DNA of 64,000 nucleotides from Microbacteriaceae bacterium 3FA27C10 (GCA_005502775.1 SCNI01000015.1:1-64000); one strand, 5' to 3'. Positions 8,437-19,446 are shown, counted from the stretch's first letter. A program made the numbers and translations. The notes: a model not told the origin generated them from the sequence alone.

Positions 8437-10092
8437 CTAGTGGAAGAAGTGACGTTCCCCCGTGAAGTACATGGTGACACCGGCGGCCGCCGCGGCCGCG
8501 ACGACCTCCTCGTCGCGCACCGAGCCACCGGGCTGCACGACGGCCTTCACGCCGGCCTCGAGCAGCACCTCGAGCCCGTCGGCGAAGGGGAAGAAGGCAT
8601 CCGAGGCCGCCACGGAGCCCGCAGCGCGGTCTCCGGCGCGGGTCACCGCGAGGTGGCACGAGTCGACCCGGTTCACCTGGCCCATGCCGACGCCGACGGA
8701 GGCGCCGCCCGAGGCGAGCAGGATGGCGTTCGACTTCACCGCCCGGCAGGCCTTCCACGCGAACACGAGGTCGGCGAGGGTGGCCTCGTCGGCGGCTCCG
8801 CCGGCCACGAGCGTCCAGTTCGCCGGGTCGAGCCCCGCGAAGCCGTCCGGGGTCTGGGCGAGGAAGCCCCCGCTGATCTGCCGCAGTTCCACGGCCTCGC
8901 GCGCGTAGCCCTCAGGAAGGGTGAGCAGGCGGAGGTTCTTCTTCGTCGCCAGCAGCTCGAAGGCCTCGCCGTCGAAGGCCGGGGCCACGAGCACCTCGGT
9001 GAAGATCTCCTTCACCTGCTGCGCCATCGCGAGGGTCACCGTGCGGTTCGCGGCGATCACGCCGCCGAAGGCCGACACCGGGTCGCAGGCGTGGGCCTGG
9101 GCGTGTGCGGAGGCGATCGCATCCGGAGCGCCGGCCGCGCCCACGGCGATGCCGCAGGGGTTCGCGTGCTTGATGATGGCCACGGCCGGCTCGGCGAAGT
9201 CGTAGGCCGCGCGCACGGCGGCATCGGCGTCGACGTAGTTGTTGTACGACATCTCCTTGCCGTGCAGCTGCACGGCCTGGGCGATGCCGGCGCCGCCCTC
9301 GAGCGTGTAGATCGCTGCCTGCTGGTGCGAGTTCTCGCCGTAGCGCAGGGTCGCGGCCTTCGCGGCGGAGATGGCGAGTGCATCCGGGAAGCCGGCGTCA
9401 GCACCCGGAGCAGCGGCGTCCGTCGCGAGCTCCTCGGCGGCGACGGCATCGGCATCCGCTCCCCCGAGCTGCTCGGCGAACCAGCCGGCCACGGCGGTGT
9501 CGTAGGAGGCGGTGTGCGCGAAGGCCTCGGCCGCGAGACCTCGGCGCACTGCGAGGCCGGTTCCGCCCGCGGCGATGGCGGCCAGCACATCGGTGTAGCG
9601 CTCAGGCGACACCACGATCGCCACGTTCGCGAAGTTCTTGGCCGAGGCGCGCACGAGCGCAGGCCCGCCGATGTCGATCTGCTCGATCACCGCATCCGGA
9701 GCCGCGCCCGAGGCGACCGTCTCGCGGAACGGGTACAGGTTCACCACCACGAGGTCGAAGGGCCGGATGCCGAGCTCCGCCAGCTGCTGCTTGTGCGACT
9801 CGAGGCGCAGGTCGGCGAGGATGCCGGCGTGCACGCCCGGGTGCAGCGTCTTGACGCGGCCGTCGAGCGACTCGGGGAAGCCGGTGACGCTCGACACCTC
9901 GGTGACGGCGACGCCGGCGTCGGCGATGGTCTTGGCGGTCGACCCGGTCGACACGATCTCGACCCCGGCGGCGGCGAGCGCCTGCACGAAGGGCACGAGC
10001 CCCGTCTTGTCGCTGACCGAGATCAGCGCCCGCGTGATCGGCACCGTGTCGCGGTGCGTGTAGAGGCTCGGGTCGTGCTGGGGACCACTCAT
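8437..10092 (-). CDS. purH: bifunctional AICAR transformylase / IMP cyclohydrolase
   Basis: 551 residues. Catalyses the last two steps of IMP synthesis. The N-terminal MGS-like cyclohydrolase domain (about 15-170) shows [23 protein letters not shown] and [10 protein letters not shown]. The transformylase domain shows [19 protein letters not shown] and the C-terminal QPGGSVRD followed by TGERHFFH. The ATG at 10092 overlaps the purN stop (ATGA), fixing the start; longer in-frame extensions upstream lie within purN. It is the last gene of the order DUF6350-purN-purH. Confidence 0.97.
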   Translation of the reverse strand: MSGPQHDPSLYTHRDTVPITRALISVSDKTGLVPFVQALAAAGVEIVSTGSTAKTIADAGVAVTEVSSVTGFPESLDGRVKTLHPGVHAGILADLRLESHKQQLAELGIRPFDLVVVNLYPFRETVASGAAPDAVIEQIDIGGPALVRASAKNFANVAIVVSPERYTDVLAAIAAGGTGLAVRRGLAAEAFAHTASYDTAVAGWFAEQLGGADADAVAAEELATDAAAPGADAGFPDALAISAAKAATLRYGENSHQQAAIYTLEGGAGIAQAVQLHGKEMSYNNYVDADAAVRAAYDFAEPAVAIIKHANPCGIAVGAAGAPDAIASAHAQAHACDPVSAFGGVIAANRTVTLAMAQQVKEIFTEVLVAPAFDGEAFELLATKKNLRLLTLPEGYAREAVELRQISGGFLAQTPDGFAGLDPANWTLVAGGAADEATLADLVFAWKACRAVKSNAILLASGGASVGVGMGQVNRVDSCHLAVTRAGDRAAGSVAASDAFFPFADGLEVLLEAGVKAVVQPGGSVRDEEVVAAAAAAGVTMYFTGERHFFH

Positions 10093-10688
10093 CGTGCTGC
10101 TATCTCCTTGAGATCGACTTCTCCGTTGGCGATGTCGAGCACGGCCTGCACGAGCAGGTCTCTCTCGACGGTCTTGATGCGTTCGTGCAGTTCGTGCTCG
10201 GTGTCGCCGGGCTCCACGCGCACGGTGCGCTGCACGATCACCGGGCCCGTGTCGACGCCCTCGTCGATGACGTGCACGGTCACTCCGGTGGTGTCGACGC
10301 CGGCGGCGAGCGCGTCGCGCACGGCGTGGGCGCCGGGGAAGGCGGGGAGGAGGGCCGGGTGGGTGTTGATGAGCTGCGGCGTCAGCGCCGACACCACGAC
10401 GGGCGGCAGGATGCGCATGAATCCGGCGCACACCACGAGGTCGGGCGACCAGCGCTCGATCTGCTCGAGCAGTTCGGCGCCCCAGGCCTCGCGCGAGGAG
10501 AAGGACGTGGGAACCACCGTGAAGCTCGGGATGCCGAACTCCTCGGCGTGGGCGAGGCCCGGCGCATCGGTGTCGGAACCGACGGCGATCACCCGGGCCG
10601 GATACTCCGCATCGCTCGACGCTTCGAGGAGGGCCCTGAGATTGGAGCCTCCTCCGGAGATCAGAACCAGCAGCGACAGCACCGTCAC
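10089..10688 (-). CDS. purN: phosphoribosylglycinamide formyltransferase
   Basis: 199 residues. Transfers formyl from 10-formyl-THF to GAR in purine synthesis. Motifs: [14 protein letters not shown] at the N-terminus (phosphate binding), [13 protein letters not shown], the active-site run [21 protein letters not shown] (Asn-Thr-His) and [15 protein letters not shown] with the catalytic Asp. The start is GTG at 10688, which overlaps the stop of the upstream membrane-protein gene (GTGA); a second GTG two codons later is possible. Overlaps purH by 4 bp. Confidence 0.96.
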   Translation of the reverse strand: MTVLSLLVLISGGGSNLRALLEASSDAEYPARVIAVGSDTDAPGLAHAEEFGIPSFTVVPTSFSSREAWGAELLEQIERWSPDLVVCAGFMRILPPVVVSALTPQLINTHPALLPAFPGAHAVRDALAAGVDTTGVTVHVIDEGVDTGPVIVQRTVRVEPGDTEHELHERIKTVERDLLVQAVLDIANGEVDLKEIAAR

Positions 10689-11932
10689 AGTGTATCCGCC
10701 GCGACGCGACGCGACGCCCCGGCGATCAGGCCCAGCAGCATCGAGACGGTGAGCTCGAGGAAGGCCCACACCCACACCCAGCCGGCGTCGGGTCCCACCT
10801 CGGCGAGCCGGCCCGGCCCGGCGGCCCCGCCCGACCACAGGGCGAGGAGGGCCAGGATGCTCGCCCCCACCGCGCCGGCCCCCGCGGCGGTCAGCCCGAG
10901 CCGCAGGCCCCTCCCGGCGCGACCGTCGACGCTCGCGAGGTAACCGGGCCGCAGCGCTGCGGCCGTGAAGTAGCCCACCGCCACGGGCACCAGCAGGCCC
11001 AGGAAGCCGAGCGCCGCGGTGCCGTGGGGCAGCGCGCCGAGCACCGGCAGCGAGGGGACGAGCCCCAGCTGGGTGCCGAGAGGCGAGACCGCAGAGCCGG
11101 CGCCGAGGGCGAAGCCCGGGCCCACGAACCAGCTCGCCGTCCACACGATGAGGTTGGGCAGCAGCGCGAGTTGCGCGAGGGTCAAGGCGATGCCGCCCAT
11201 CAGGCCCGACTGCAGGCTCTCGTAGAGGGAGACGATCGACGAGAAGTTGAACACCAGGATGAGGGCCATCGCGACGGCCGAGATGCCCACCACGGCCGCA
11301 GCGGCGATGGCGCCGGCCCGGAACGCGAGCATCACCAGGCCTCGGTCGCCGGGAGCGATCGCGGCGATGCGCCCCGCCCAGCGCTGACGGATCGCGGAGC
11401 CCTGGCCGAACTCCACCGGCGCGATGCGGCGCGTGGCCCAGGCGTAGCCGATCGCCATGCCGAGGGCGTAGACGAAGGCGGGGTAGACGATGCTCTGCCC
11501 GACGGAGGGCAGAGCGCCCGGGTCGCGTGAGCCGAGGCACACGAGCAGAGCGAACAAGGCGAGCGTCACAGCACCGGCGACGGCGCCCGTCACGGGATAG
11601 GCGGTCGCCGTCAGCCGCCGGCCGGAGCGCACGCCGAGCAGCACGGTCACGAGCGCGAAGCCGAGCAGTGCGATGCCCACCTCGAAGGGCAGCTCGGCCC
11701 CGGCCACGCCGAGGCGCAGCGCGATGGCCGGGTCGATGGTCAGCAGCAGATCGACGCCGTTGCCGAGCAGCCAGAGATCGCCGGATGCGCGCCAGAACGA
11801 CAGCCAGTCGACCGCGAGCCCGAACTGGGTGGCCCAGAGGATGGTCAGGGGGACGAGCGGGATACCCACGCCGATCGCGACGACGATCACCGCGTCGAGG
11901 GCGGAGAGCAGGGCGGTGATTGGGCGATTCAT
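10685..11932 (-). CDS. DUF6350 (PerM-like) polytopic membrane protein
   Basis: 415 residues with about ten hydrophobic helices and little soluble sequence. The opening [21 protein letters not shown] and the [17 protein letters not shown] segment are what I associate with DUF6350, the family that contains actinobacterial PerM (involved in cell division and stress survival in mycobacteria). Across actinobacteria this gene commonly sits directly before purN-purH, as here, with a 4-bp GTGA overlap. Its function in this organism is not shown by the sequence. Confidence 0.8.
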   Translation of the reverse strand: MNRPITALLSALDAVIVVAIGVGIPLVPLTILWATQFGLAVDWLSFWRASGDLWLLGNGVDLLLTIDPAIALRLGVAGAELPFEVGIALLGFALVTVLLGVRSGRRLTATAYPVTGAVAGAVTLALFALLVCLGSRDPGALPSVGQSIVYPAFVYALGMAIGYAWATRRIAPVEFGQGSAIRQRWAGRIAAIAPGDRGLVMLAFRAGAIAAAAVVGISAVAMALILVFNFSSIVSLYESLQSGLMGGIALTLAQLALLPNLIVWTASWFVGPGFALGAGSAVSPLGTQLGLVPSLPVLGALPHGTAALGFLGLLVPVAVGYFTAAALRPGYLASVDGRAGRGLRLGLTAAGAGAVGASILALLALWSGGAAGPGRLAEVGPDAGWVWVWAFLELTVSMLLGLIAGASRRVAADTL

Positions 11933-11991
11933 GCGTGGCCGAGCCTACCCGCCGGGTGCGTGCATCCGCCGACGGCACGCCTGCGCTCAGC

Positions 11992-12507
11992 TCAGTGGAA
12001 GACCACCTTCAAGAAGATCACGATGACGCCGAGCAGCGCGGTCGCCAGCCCGCCGAGCAGGCACCAGTACCACCGGCTGCCCCGTTCGGCGAAGGCGAGC
12101 AGCCCGAGCAGGAAGAGCACCACCACTCCGACGACCAGGGCGAGGTCGTAGGCGACCGCCTCGGAGAGGACGCCCGCCGCACCGAGGGCGAGGAACAGCA
12201 CGGGGATGACGGCCGAGGTGAGAAGGCCTGAGGAGTGCCGCACCGCGTCGGCCAGAGCCTGCCCGAGCGGGATCTCCGTGTCGCCGCGCTTGCCGTGCCG
12301 GGCGACGGTGGCCGCGAAGACGTGGGCGATCCAGAAGACGAAGCTCGTCGCCACCACGACGACGAGCAGGCTGAAGTCGCTCTCCCCGTCCTCGGCGAGC
12401 ACGATGAGCGCGGTCACCAGGATCGTGCCGTAGATGGCTTCCGGCGTCACCACCTCGTGCCGCAGCCGCTGCGCCAGCGACATCCCGTCACGTCTCTCGG
12501 TGGTCAT
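11992..12507 (-). CDS. small four-helix membrane protein, unknown family
   Basis: 171 residues from the ATG at 12507 (MTTERRDGMS); an upstream in-frame start at 12531 would add eight residues but overlaps the inverted repeat downstream of sucD. After a charged N-terminus there are about four membrane segments (36-52, 56-78, 100-125, 130-165) and a central HGKRGDTEIPLGQALADAVRHS cytoplasmic loop. The C-terminus is short. I do not recognise the family. It lies 59 bp downstream of the DUF6350 start and is read in the same direction as, but separate from, purN-purH. Confidence 0.7.
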   Translation of the reverse strand: MTTERRDGMSLAQRLRHEVVTPEAIYGTILVTALIVLAEDGESDFSLLVVVVATSFVFWIAHVFAATVARHGKRGDTEIPLGQALADAVRHSSGLLTSAVIPVLFLALGAAGVLSEAVAYDLALVVGVVVLFLLGLLAFAERGSRWYWCLLGGLATALLGVIVIFLKVVFH

Positions 12508-12530
12508 GGGAACATTCTGGCTTAACCGCA

Positions 12531-12587
12531 CGAGCCGTCAGGTCATCCCGTTCCGATCGTGTCGGTGCGGGACGAGCTGACGGCTCG
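12531..12587 (-). terminator. large stem-loop downstream of sucD
   Basis: Arms CGAGCCGTCAG (12531-12541) and CTGACGGCTCG (12577-12587) pair perfectly over 11 bp, with a partly complementary interior (CATCCCG with CGGGAC). It starts 15 bases after the sucD stop. No U-run follows. It is the only strong structure between sucD and the next gene. Confidence 0.55.
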
Positions 12588-12601
12588 AAGGGGCGGATGC
12601 C

Positions 12602-13504
12602 CTACAAGGCTGCGTAGACCTCACGGAGGAGGGCGGCGGTCTCGCTGGGCGTCTTGCCCACGCGCACGCCGGCGGCCTCGAGGGCCTCCTTCTTCGCCTG
12701 GGCGGTGCCGGCCGAGCCGGAGACGATCGCGCCGGCGTGGCCCATGGTCTTGCCCTCGGGGGCGGTGAAGCCCGCCACGTAGCCCACGACGGGCTTCGTG
12801 ACGTTCGCCTTGATGAAGTCGGCCGCGCGCTCCTCGGCGTCGCCGCCGATCTCGCCGATCATGACGATCGCCTTCGTCTCGGGGTCGGCCTCGAACGCGG
12901 CGAGCGCGTCGATGTGCGTCGTGCCGATGATGGGGTCGCCGCCGATGCCGATGGCGGTCGAGAAGCCGAGGTCGCGCAGCTCGTACATCATCTGGTAGGT
13001 CAGCGTGCCCGACTTCGACACGAGGCCGATCGGGCCCTTGCCGGTGATGTTCGCCGGGGTGATGCCCACGAGGGCTTCGCCGGGGGTGATGATGCCGGGG
13101 CAGTTCGGGCCGATGATGCGGGTCTTGTTGCCCTTGGCCTTGGCGTAGGCCCAGGCCTCGGCCGAGTCCTGCACCGGGATGCCCTCGGTGATCACGACGA
13201 GCAACGGGATCTCCGAGTCGATGGCCTCGATGATCGCGTCCTTCGAGAAGGCCGGGGGCACGAAGGCGATCGACACGTCGGCGCCGGTGGCCTCGATGGC
13301 CTCCGCGACCGTGCCGAACACCGGCAGCTCGACGGGGTTGCCGTCCTTGTCGGTGTGGGAGACGGTGGTGCCGGCCTTGCGGGCGTTCACGCCGCCGAGC
13401 ACCTGGGTGCCGGCCTTCAGCATGAGGGCGGTGTGCTTGGTGCCCTCACCGCCCGTGATGCCCTGCACGATGACCTTGGAGTCCTTGTTCAGAAAAATCG
13501 ACAT
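12602..13504 (-). CDS. sucD: succinyl-CoA synthetase alpha subunit
   Basis: 300 residues. TCA-cycle enzyme forming succinate and nucleoside triphosphate from succinyl-CoA, with SucC. The CoA-binding Rossmann domain covers about 1-130 ([13 protein letters not shown] near residue 13; [14 protein letters not shown]). The phosphohistidine is in GHAGAIVSG (about residue 247), following [29 protein letters not shown] is intact. It begins 18 bp after sucC in the same direction, with ATG at 13504, so one transcript makes both subunits. Confidence 0.97.
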   Translation of the reverse strand: MSIFLNKDSKVIVQGITGGEGTKHTALMLKAGTQVLGGVNARKAGTTVSHTDKDGNPVELPVFGTVAEAIEATGADVSIAFVPPAFSKDAIIEAIDSEIPLLVVITEGIPVQDSAEAWAYAKAKGNKTRIIGPNCPGIITPGEALVGITPANITGKGPIGLVSKSGTLTYQMMYELRDLGFSTAIGIGGDPIIGTTHIDALAAFEADPETKAIVMIGEIGGDAEERAADFIKANVTKPVVGYVAGFTAPEGKTMGHAGAIVSGSAGTAQAKKEALEAAGVRVGKTPSETAALLREVYAAL

Positions 13505-13522
13505 AGCTCTCTCGTCCTCTAC

Positions 13523-14692
13523 TTACTTCGCAGCCGCGGCGAGCTCGGCGGCCTTGTCGGCGCCCTCGTCCATGGTGAGCGCCAGGGTCACGAGCGGGTG
13601 GGCCGCTTCTTCGAGGATGCGCCGCCCCTCCTCGACCTTGTTGCCGTCCAGGCGCACCACGAGGGGCTTGGTGGCGGTGTCGCCGAGCACCTCGAGGGCG
13701 CCGACGATGCCGTTGGCCACGGCGTCGCACGCCGTGATGCCGCCGAAGACGTTCACGAACACGCTCTTCACCTGCTCGTCGCCGAGGATGACGTCGAGGC
13801 CGTTCGCCATCACCTGGGCGGATGCTCCGCCGCCGATGTCGAGGAAGTTGGCCGGCTTCACGCCGTCGTGCTTCTCGCCGGCGTAGGAGACCACGTCGAG
13901 GGTCGACATCACGAGCCCCGCGCCGTTGCCGATCACGCCGACCTGGCCGTCGAGCTTCACGTAGTTGAGGTTCAGCTTCTTGGCCTTGGCCTCGAGCGGA
14001 TCGGCCGCCTCGGCGTCCTCGAGCGCCTCGTGGTTCGGGTGACGGAAGTCGGCGTTCTCGTCGAGCGAGACCTTGCCGTCGAGGGCGATGATGTCGCCCT
14101 CCTCGGTGAGCACCAGCGGGTTCACCTCGACGAGCGTCGCATCCTCGCCCTTGTAGACGTCCCAGAGCTTCACGAACACCGGCGCGACCTTGTCGACGAG
14201 CTCGGCGGGGAACTTCGCCTCGACGGCGATCTTCTTCGCGGTCTCGAGGTCGATGCCGGCGATCGGGTCCACCTCGATGCGCGCGAGGGCCTCGGGGCGC
14301 TCGACGGCGAGCTGCTCGATCTCCATGCCGCCCTCGTAGCTCGTGAGCGAGAGGTAGGAGCGGTTGGCGCGGTCGAGCAGCACCGAGAAGTAGAACTCCT
14401 GCGCGATGCGGGCGCCACCGGCGACCATCACGCGCTTCACGACGTGGCCCTTGATGTCGAGACCGAGAATCACCTTCGCCGCCTCCTCGGCGGCCTCCGG
14501 GTCCTTGGCCACCTTGACGCCGCCGGCCTTGCCGCGGCCGCCCACCTTCACCTGCGCCTTCACCACGGTGACGCCGCCGAGCTTCTCCGCGGCCGCCCTC
14601 ACCTCTTCGGGCGTATCCGCGATGATGCCCGGCAGAACCGGAACGCCATAGCTCTCAAAGAGGTCTCGGGCTTGGTACTCGAATAGATCCAC
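13523..14692 (-). CDS. sucC: succinyl-CoA synthetase beta subunit, ADP-forming type
   Basis: 389 residues, normal family length. N-terminal ATP-grasp domain with [22 protein letters not shown] and [16 protein letters not shown] (nucleotide binding), then the C-terminal flavodoxin-like domain with [24 protein letters not shown]. Start is GTG at 14692 (GTG GAT CTA), about 18 bases after a purine-rich GGAAGA stretch; no ATG is available upstream in frame. First gene of sucCD. The 220-bp spacer upstream faces the divergent surface-protein gene. Confidence 0.96.
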   Translation of the reverse strand: MDLFEYQARDLFESYGVPVLPGIIADTPEEVRAAAEKLGGVTVVKAQVKVGGRGKAGGVKVAKDPEAAEEAAKVILGLDIKGHVVKRVMVAGGARIAQEFYFSVLLDRANRSYLSLTSYEGGMEIEQLAVERPEALARIEVDPIAGIDLETAKKIAVEAKFPAELVDKVAPVFVKLWDVYKGEDATLVEVNPLVLTEEGDIIALDGKVSLDENADFRHPNHEALEDAEAADPLEAKAKKLNLNYVKLDGQVGVIGNGAGLVMSTLDVVSYAGEKHDGVKPANFLDIGGGASAQVMANGLDVILGDEQVKSVFVNVFGGITACDAVANGIVGALEVLGDTATKPLVVRLDGNKVEEGRRILEEAAHPLVTLALTMDEGADKAAELAAAAK

Positions 14693-14914
14693 GCTGGTCT
14701 TCCAATCCGCTTTCTTCTCGCAGGTCCCTCGTACGGGACATGACTCAAGGCTCGCCGACAGGAGGTTTCCCCGTCGTCGATCCGGACACCATCTAAGACT
14801 CTACTCCCGCGGAGCCGGGCGTCTTGTCCTCCCCAACCCGGGCGCGAACGGCGGTTGTGCACAGATTCGCGGCGGCCGTCCGCCCCTCGGATGCACGCCC
14901 GTCACCCTGTGTTC

Positions 14915-16933
14915 ATGAACCCACGTCGTCGCCTCCTCGGAGGTCTCCTGCTCCTGCTCGCCACCCTCTCCGCCGCCCTGGCCGGTGCCGCGCAGCCCGC
15001 CTCGGCCGCGCACACCCTCGGCCACGGCAGTGGCGTGCTGTGGGACGTCGATCACGCCTCGTGGATCGGCAGCTACCGCCTCGACGACGGGAGTTCCGGC
15101 TACTGCATCGACGTCACCAAGCCGCAGCCCGCCGGGTCCGACGTCGACTACGTCGACGGGCAGCTCTCCGGCCTGGTGCCGGCCGACGACGCGGCACGGC
15201 TGGCGTACCTCTCCCGAACCTGGGGCGACCCGGCCGATCCCTTCGAGGCGGCGGCGGCCCAGCTCGCCACCTGGACCATCACGGGCCTCGCCGGGCACGA
15301 CCAGGCCTACTTCGCGCGCCGGGCCAACGGTCACGCCGGGGAGGTGCTCGACGCGGCGAACCACATGCTGCGACGCGCGGATGCGGCGGGTGGCGCCTCG
15401 CGCGGAGCCACCGCGTCCGTGAGGCTCGATCTGACCGGGCCCGGCGGCTCGGTGACGCCCGAGCTCGTGGTCGACTACCTCGCGGGGCCGCAGACGGTGC
15501 CGCCCGGCACGCACGACGCGGTCGTCACCCTCCGGGGAGCGACCTTCGAAGACGGCTCACGGGAGGCGTCGGTGCCGAATGGGCGCTCCCGCGGCATCCG
15601 ACCCGATCAGGCAGGAGCCACCGAGACCGTCGCGGCCGAGGTCTCCTACCGCGACCTCCCTTACGGAGGTCGGTTCCGACTCGGCCGGAACACGGGAGCG
15701 GCTCAGAGCCTGCTCGTGACCTCGTCCTTCGGCGTGGACGCGGGGGCGCGGGCCTCGGCGACGGCTCCGAACTCCCTTCCCTTCCGCCCGCAGGTGCAGA
15801 CCAGCACGGGCTCCGTGGTCGCCGAGGCGGGCGACCCGTTGGCCGACGAGCTCACGGTCGAGGTGCATCCGGAGTCTCCGACCGGTGGCGCCTGGGGTGT
15901 GTACACGACTGCGGACGGCTCGCTCAGGCCGATTCCGGTGGTGGTCTCGAGCACCCTGTGGGGCCCGTTCCCCCGCCGCCCCGCCGAAGCGGCCGAGCCG
16001 CCGGCCGACGGGCCGATCGTCTGCGCTGTCGAGACCGTGATCGATGAGGGTCCCGTGCGCAGAACCACGCCGCCGTGCGTCCTGCCGGCAGCGGGCTACT
16101 ACGTGTGGACCGACTCGATCGACCCCGGCCGCACACCGCCCGAACGCGGTGGAGACCGGCTGCTGGGCTGGAGCTCCGGCTTCGGTGTCGCCGCGGAGAC
16201 GACCCGTGTCGATGCGACTCCCGCCATCGAGACCATGGCCTCGGTGAACCATCAGACCGGGGCCGGATGCGTGAGCGACCGCTTGGGCGTGACCGGTCTT
16301 CCGCCGGGTGGCGACCCGATCGAGGTCGAGAGCACGCTCATCGGGCCCCTGGCCGAGCGCCCCGCCCCGGGCAACGTGCCGGAGCATCCGGGCGGGGCTC
16401 CGGTCACGGGATCGGTGACGACCACCGTCCCGGGCGACGGCGAGTACGAGTCCCCCTGCATCGCGGTGTCCGCGCCCGGGTTCTATTACTTCGTGTTCTC
16501 GGCGACTCCCGGCCCTCGGACTGCCTCGACGGCAGCGGCTTCCGGCGCCGGCAGGCCGGCCACCGACGCCGACCGACCGACCGGGTCGGGCAGGACTGCG
16601 CCGACCGCCGGCTCCGACCTCGGTGAACCGGCCGCCGAACCCGACGACGGGCTGGTGACAGCCTTCGGTGACTGGCGCGTGCACGAGTTCGAGTCGATCG
16701 AGGTCGTGGCCCCGCCGAGCACATCTCCCCCGGCGACGCCGAGACCGACTCCCGCACTCCCCCCGGGCGGCCAGGCTTCACCTCCGCCGACGCCGACCGC
16801 GTCGGCGCTCCTCGCGCTCACGGGCACCTCCGTGGGCGACGGTGGCCCGGTCTCCATCGCCGCGGCCACGGCCACGATCATCGCGGGGCTCGCCGGGCTC
16901 GGCCTGGCGCTGCGCTCGCGGAGACGACCGTGA
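14915..16933 (+). CDS. secreted wall-anchored protein with possible thioester domain
   Basis: 672 residues from the ATG at 14915, chosen because it puts a clean signal peptide (residues 1-32, cleavage near ASAA) at the N-terminus. Residues about 38-150 contain SGYCIDV (Cys64) and AAAQLATWTI (Gln116, Trp120), which resemble the Cys and TQxA-W pair of TQXA/thioester adhesin domains. The middle is beta-rich with several Cys pairs and repeated CVETV/C-V-P patterns. Before the end there is a Pro/Ser/Thr-rich stalk (about 585-625), then LALTG (633-637), a hydrophobic helix and RSRRRP: a sortase signal of the LAXTG type used by class E sortases. Thioester formation is inferred. Confidence 0.8.
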   Translation: MNPRRRLLGGLLLLLATLSAALAGAAQPASAAHTLGHGSGVLWDVDHASWIGSYRLDDGSSGYCIDVTKPQPAGSDVDYVDGQLSGLVPADDAARLAYLSRTWGDPADPFEAAAAQLATWTITGLAGHDQAYFARRANGHAGEVLDAANHMLRRADAAGGASRGATASVRLDLTGPGGSVTPELVVDYLAGPQTVPPGTHDAVVTLRGATFEDGSREASVPNGRSRGIRPDQAGATETVAAEVSYRDLPYGGRFRLGRNTGAAQSLLVTSSFGVDAGARASATAPNSLPFRPQVQTSTGSVVAEAGDPLADELTVEVHPESPTGGAWGVYTTADGSLRPIPVVVSSTLWGPFPRRPAEAAEPPADGPIVCAVETVIDEGPVRRTTPPCVLPAAGYYVWTDSIDPGRTPPERGGDRLLGWSSGFGVAAETTRVDATPAIETMASVNHQTGAGCVSDRLGVTGLPPGGDPIEVESTLIGPLAERPAPGNVPEHPGGAPVTGSVTTTVPGDGEYESPCIAVSAPGFYYFVFSATPGPRTASTAAASGAGRPATDADRPTGSGRTAPTAGSDLGEPAAEPDDGLVTAFGDWRVHEFESIEVVAPPSTSPPATPRPTPALPPGGQASPPPTPTASALLALTGTSVGDGGPVSIAAATATIIAGLAGLGLALRSRRRP

Positions 16934-16986
16934 GCGCAGCGCCCGCCGGGTCGGCCCCGCCCAGACCGCACCCGGAGGCGGTGAGG

Positions 16987-19434
16987 CTAGAGCTTCTCGA
17001 TCGGCGCGATCTTGATGAGCAGCTTCTTGGGTCCCGCCTGGTCGAACTGCACGTGGGCCACCCGCTTCGGCCCTACCCCGGTCACCTGGTTGACCCGGCC
17101 TTCACCGAAGTCGGTGTGACGGATTCGGTCGCCCGGCTCGAGCTCGAGGTCGCCATTGTCGCGCACCTGACCCGTGACCCGGTTCGCCCATTCCGTCTTG
17201 GGGCGGGGAGGTGCGGGCGGCAGGCCGAAGTTCGAGTCGCTGTTCCAGCGCGAACCGCCGCCATAGCCGCTCCGGCCGCGGGCGTTGAGCGCCCGCGGCT
17301 CCGTGCCACCGCGAGACGTCGCCATACCGGGAGACTGGATCCAGTCGATCAGTTCGGCAGGGATCTCCTGCAAGTAGCGACTCGGCATCGCGACCGCGGT
17401 CTCGCCGAACTGCGCTCTCGTCATCGCGAGCGAGAGAAAGAGACGCTGCTTGGCGCGCGTGATGCCCACGTAGAACAGCCGCCTCTCCTCCGCCGGGCCG
17501 CCGGGCTCGCCCGCCGACATCCGGTGCGGCAGCAGATCCTCTTCCACCCCGGTGAGGAAGACGGCGTCGTACTCGAGGCCCTTCGCCGTGTGCAGGGTCA
17601 TCAGCGACACGGTGCCGCTCGAATCGTCGAGGTCGTCGACCGCCGCGACGAGGGAGACCTCGGTCAAGAAGTCGATCAGCGTGCCGTCCGGGTTGTTGCG
17701 ATTGAACTCCTTCGTCACGGCGAGCAGCTCCTCCACGTTCTCGGCGCGCGCCTCGTCTTGCGGGTCGCGGCTCGCGCGGAGCATGGTGACGTAGTTGCTC
17801 CTCTCGATGAGCAGAGCCAGCACCTCGCTCACCGGCGCCTCGCCGCCCGGGCGCTCCGGGTTCACGAGCTCGGCGGCCTCATCGAGCAGGGCGGCGAGCT
17901 GCAGGATCGCGCCCGTCACCTTCGGGCCGAGCCCGAGCTCGCCCGCGCGACGCATGGCCTCGCGGTAACTCACGTTCTCGCGCTCCGCGTAGGAGGCGAG
18001 CTGGGTCTCCGTCGCCGGCCCGATGCCGCGCTTGGGTGTGTTCAGGATGCGCCGCAGCGCGAGGCCGTCGAAGGGGTTCGCCACCGCGGTGAGGTAGGCC
18101 ATCACGTCTTTGATCTCGGCGCGCTCGTAGAACTTCGTGCCGCCGAGCACGCGGTAGGGCAGTGCCGAGCGGATGAAGATCTCCTCCAGCGCTCTGGTCT
18201 GCGAGTTCGTGCGGTAGAACACCGCCATCTGGTTGTAGGCCATGCCGCCGTCGTGCAGCTTCGCGATCTCGTCGGCCACGAACTGCGCCTCGTCGTGCCC
18301 GGAGTATCCGGTGAAGCCGACGATCTTCTCACCGTCGCCCACGGCCGTCCAGAGCTTCTTGTCCTTGCGGTCGAAGTTGTTCGAGATCACCGAGTTCGCG
18401 GCCGAGAGGATGTTCTGCGTCGAGCGGTAGTTCTGCTCGAGCAGCACGACCTTGGCGCCCGGGAAATCGCGCTCGAACTCCACGATGTTGCGGATGTCTG
18501 CACCGCGGAATGCGTAGATCGACTGGTCGGAGTCACCCACGACGGTGAGCGAGGCTCCCCCGCCGCCGAAGGCGGGAAGCCCGGCCAGCTGGTTCGACTC
18601 CGGCGGCTTGGTGAGCTCACGGATGAGGGCGTACTGCGCGTGGTTGGTGTCCTGGTACTCGTCGACCAGGATGTGGCGGAAGCGGCGCTGGTAGCTCTCG
18701 GCCACGTGCGGGAAGGCACGGAAGAGGAACACCGTCTGACTGATCAGGTCGTCGAAGTCGAAGGCGTTGGCCTCGCGGAGCGCGCGGGAGTAGGCGCGGA
18801 AGATCTCCACGAACATCGCGTCCTGCGGGTCCGAGAAATTCGCCTGCCGAGCGTAGCTCTCCACGTCGGAGAGCTCGTTCTTGAGCTTGGAGATCTTGCC
18901 CGTCACCTGCGACACCGTGAACCCGAAGGTGTCGGCCTGGAGGTCCTTGATGATCCGCTTGACGAGGGCGCGCGAATCCTGGGAGTCGTAGATCGTGAAG
19001 CTCTTCGTGAAACCGAAGTTCTCGGCCTCCCGGCGCAGGATGCGCACGCACGCCGAGTGGAAGGTGGAGATCCACATCCCCTCCGCCACCTGGCCGAGCA
19101 GCTGGGCCACACGCTCGCGCATCTCGGCCGCGGCCTTGTTGGTGAAGGTGATGGCGAGGATCTGGCTCGGCCAGGCCTCACGGCCGCGGATGAGACTGGC
19201 GATGCGGTGGGTGAGAACGCGGGTCTTGCCACTGCCGGCGCCCGCCACGATGAGCAGCGCGTGCCCGCGGTAGACCACCGCTTCGCGTTGCTCCGGGTTC
19301 AGCCCGGCGAGCAGCTCGTCGCCCTCCTCGGCCCCCGCTCCGCTACCCGGGGCGGTGACCCGGCCGTCGAAGCCTGGTCCGCCCACGATGATGGGCGTGA
19401 CGCTGCTGGGGGTCGATTCGGTGGTTTCGCTCAT
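16987..19434 (-). CDS. pcrA: ATP-dependent DNA helicase UvrD/PcrA
   Basis: 815 residues, superfamily 1A 3'-5' helicase for nucleotide excision repair, mismatch-type repair and removal of RecA or stalled polymerase. Motifs in order: Q-motif LNPEQREAV, Walker A GAGSGKTRVLTHR (about 66), Ia ITFTNKAAAEM, II DEYQDTNHAQY, III GDSDQSIYAFRGAD, IV LEQNYRST, V MTLHTAKGLEYDAVFL, VI YVGITRAKQRLFL. The 50-residue N-terminal extension is disordered and the C-terminus ends in a Tudor-like domain (GDRIRHTDFGEGRV) that in PcrA binds RNA polymerase. Monocistronic; convergent with the surface-protein gene. Confidence 0.97.
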   Translation of the reverse strand: MSETTESTPSSVTPIIVGGPGFDGRVTAPGSGAGAEEGDELLAGLNPEQREAVVYRGHALLIVAGAGSGKTRVLTHRIASLIRGREAWPSQILAITFTNKAAAEMRERVAQLLGQVAEGMWISTFHSACVRILRREAENFGFTKSFTIYDSQDSRALVKRIIKDLQADTFGFTVSQVTGKISKLKNELSDVESYARQANFSDPQDAMFVEIFRAYSRALREANAFDFDDLISQTVFLFRAFPHVAESYQRRFRHILVDEYQDTNHAQYALIRELTKPPESNQLAGLPAFGGGGASLTVVGDSDQSIYAFRGADIRNIVEFERDFPGAKVVLLEQNYRSTQNILSAANSVISNNFDRKDKKLWTAVGDGEKIVGFTGYSGHDEAQFVADEIAKLHDGGMAYNQMAVFYRTNSQTRALEEIFIRSALPYRVLGGTKFYERAEIKDVMAYLTAVANPFDGLALRRILNTPKRGIGPATETQLASYAERENVSYREAMRRAGELGLGPKVTGAILQLAALLDEAAELVNPERPGGEAPVSEVLALLIERSNYVTMLRASRDPQDEARAENVEELLAVTKEFNRNNPDGTLIDFLTEVSLVAAVDDLDDSSGTVSLMTLHTAKGLEYDAVFLTGVEEDLLPHRMSAGEPGGPAEERRLFYVGITRAKQRLFLSLAMTRAQFGETAVAMPSRYLQEIPAELIDWIQSPGMATSRGGTEPRALNARGRSGYGGGSRWNSDSNFGLPPAPPRPKTEWANRVTGQVRDNGDLELEPGDRIRHTDFGEGRVNQVTGVGPKRVAHVQFDQAGPKKLLIKIAPIEKL

Positions 19435-19446
19435 GCTCCACCAAGT

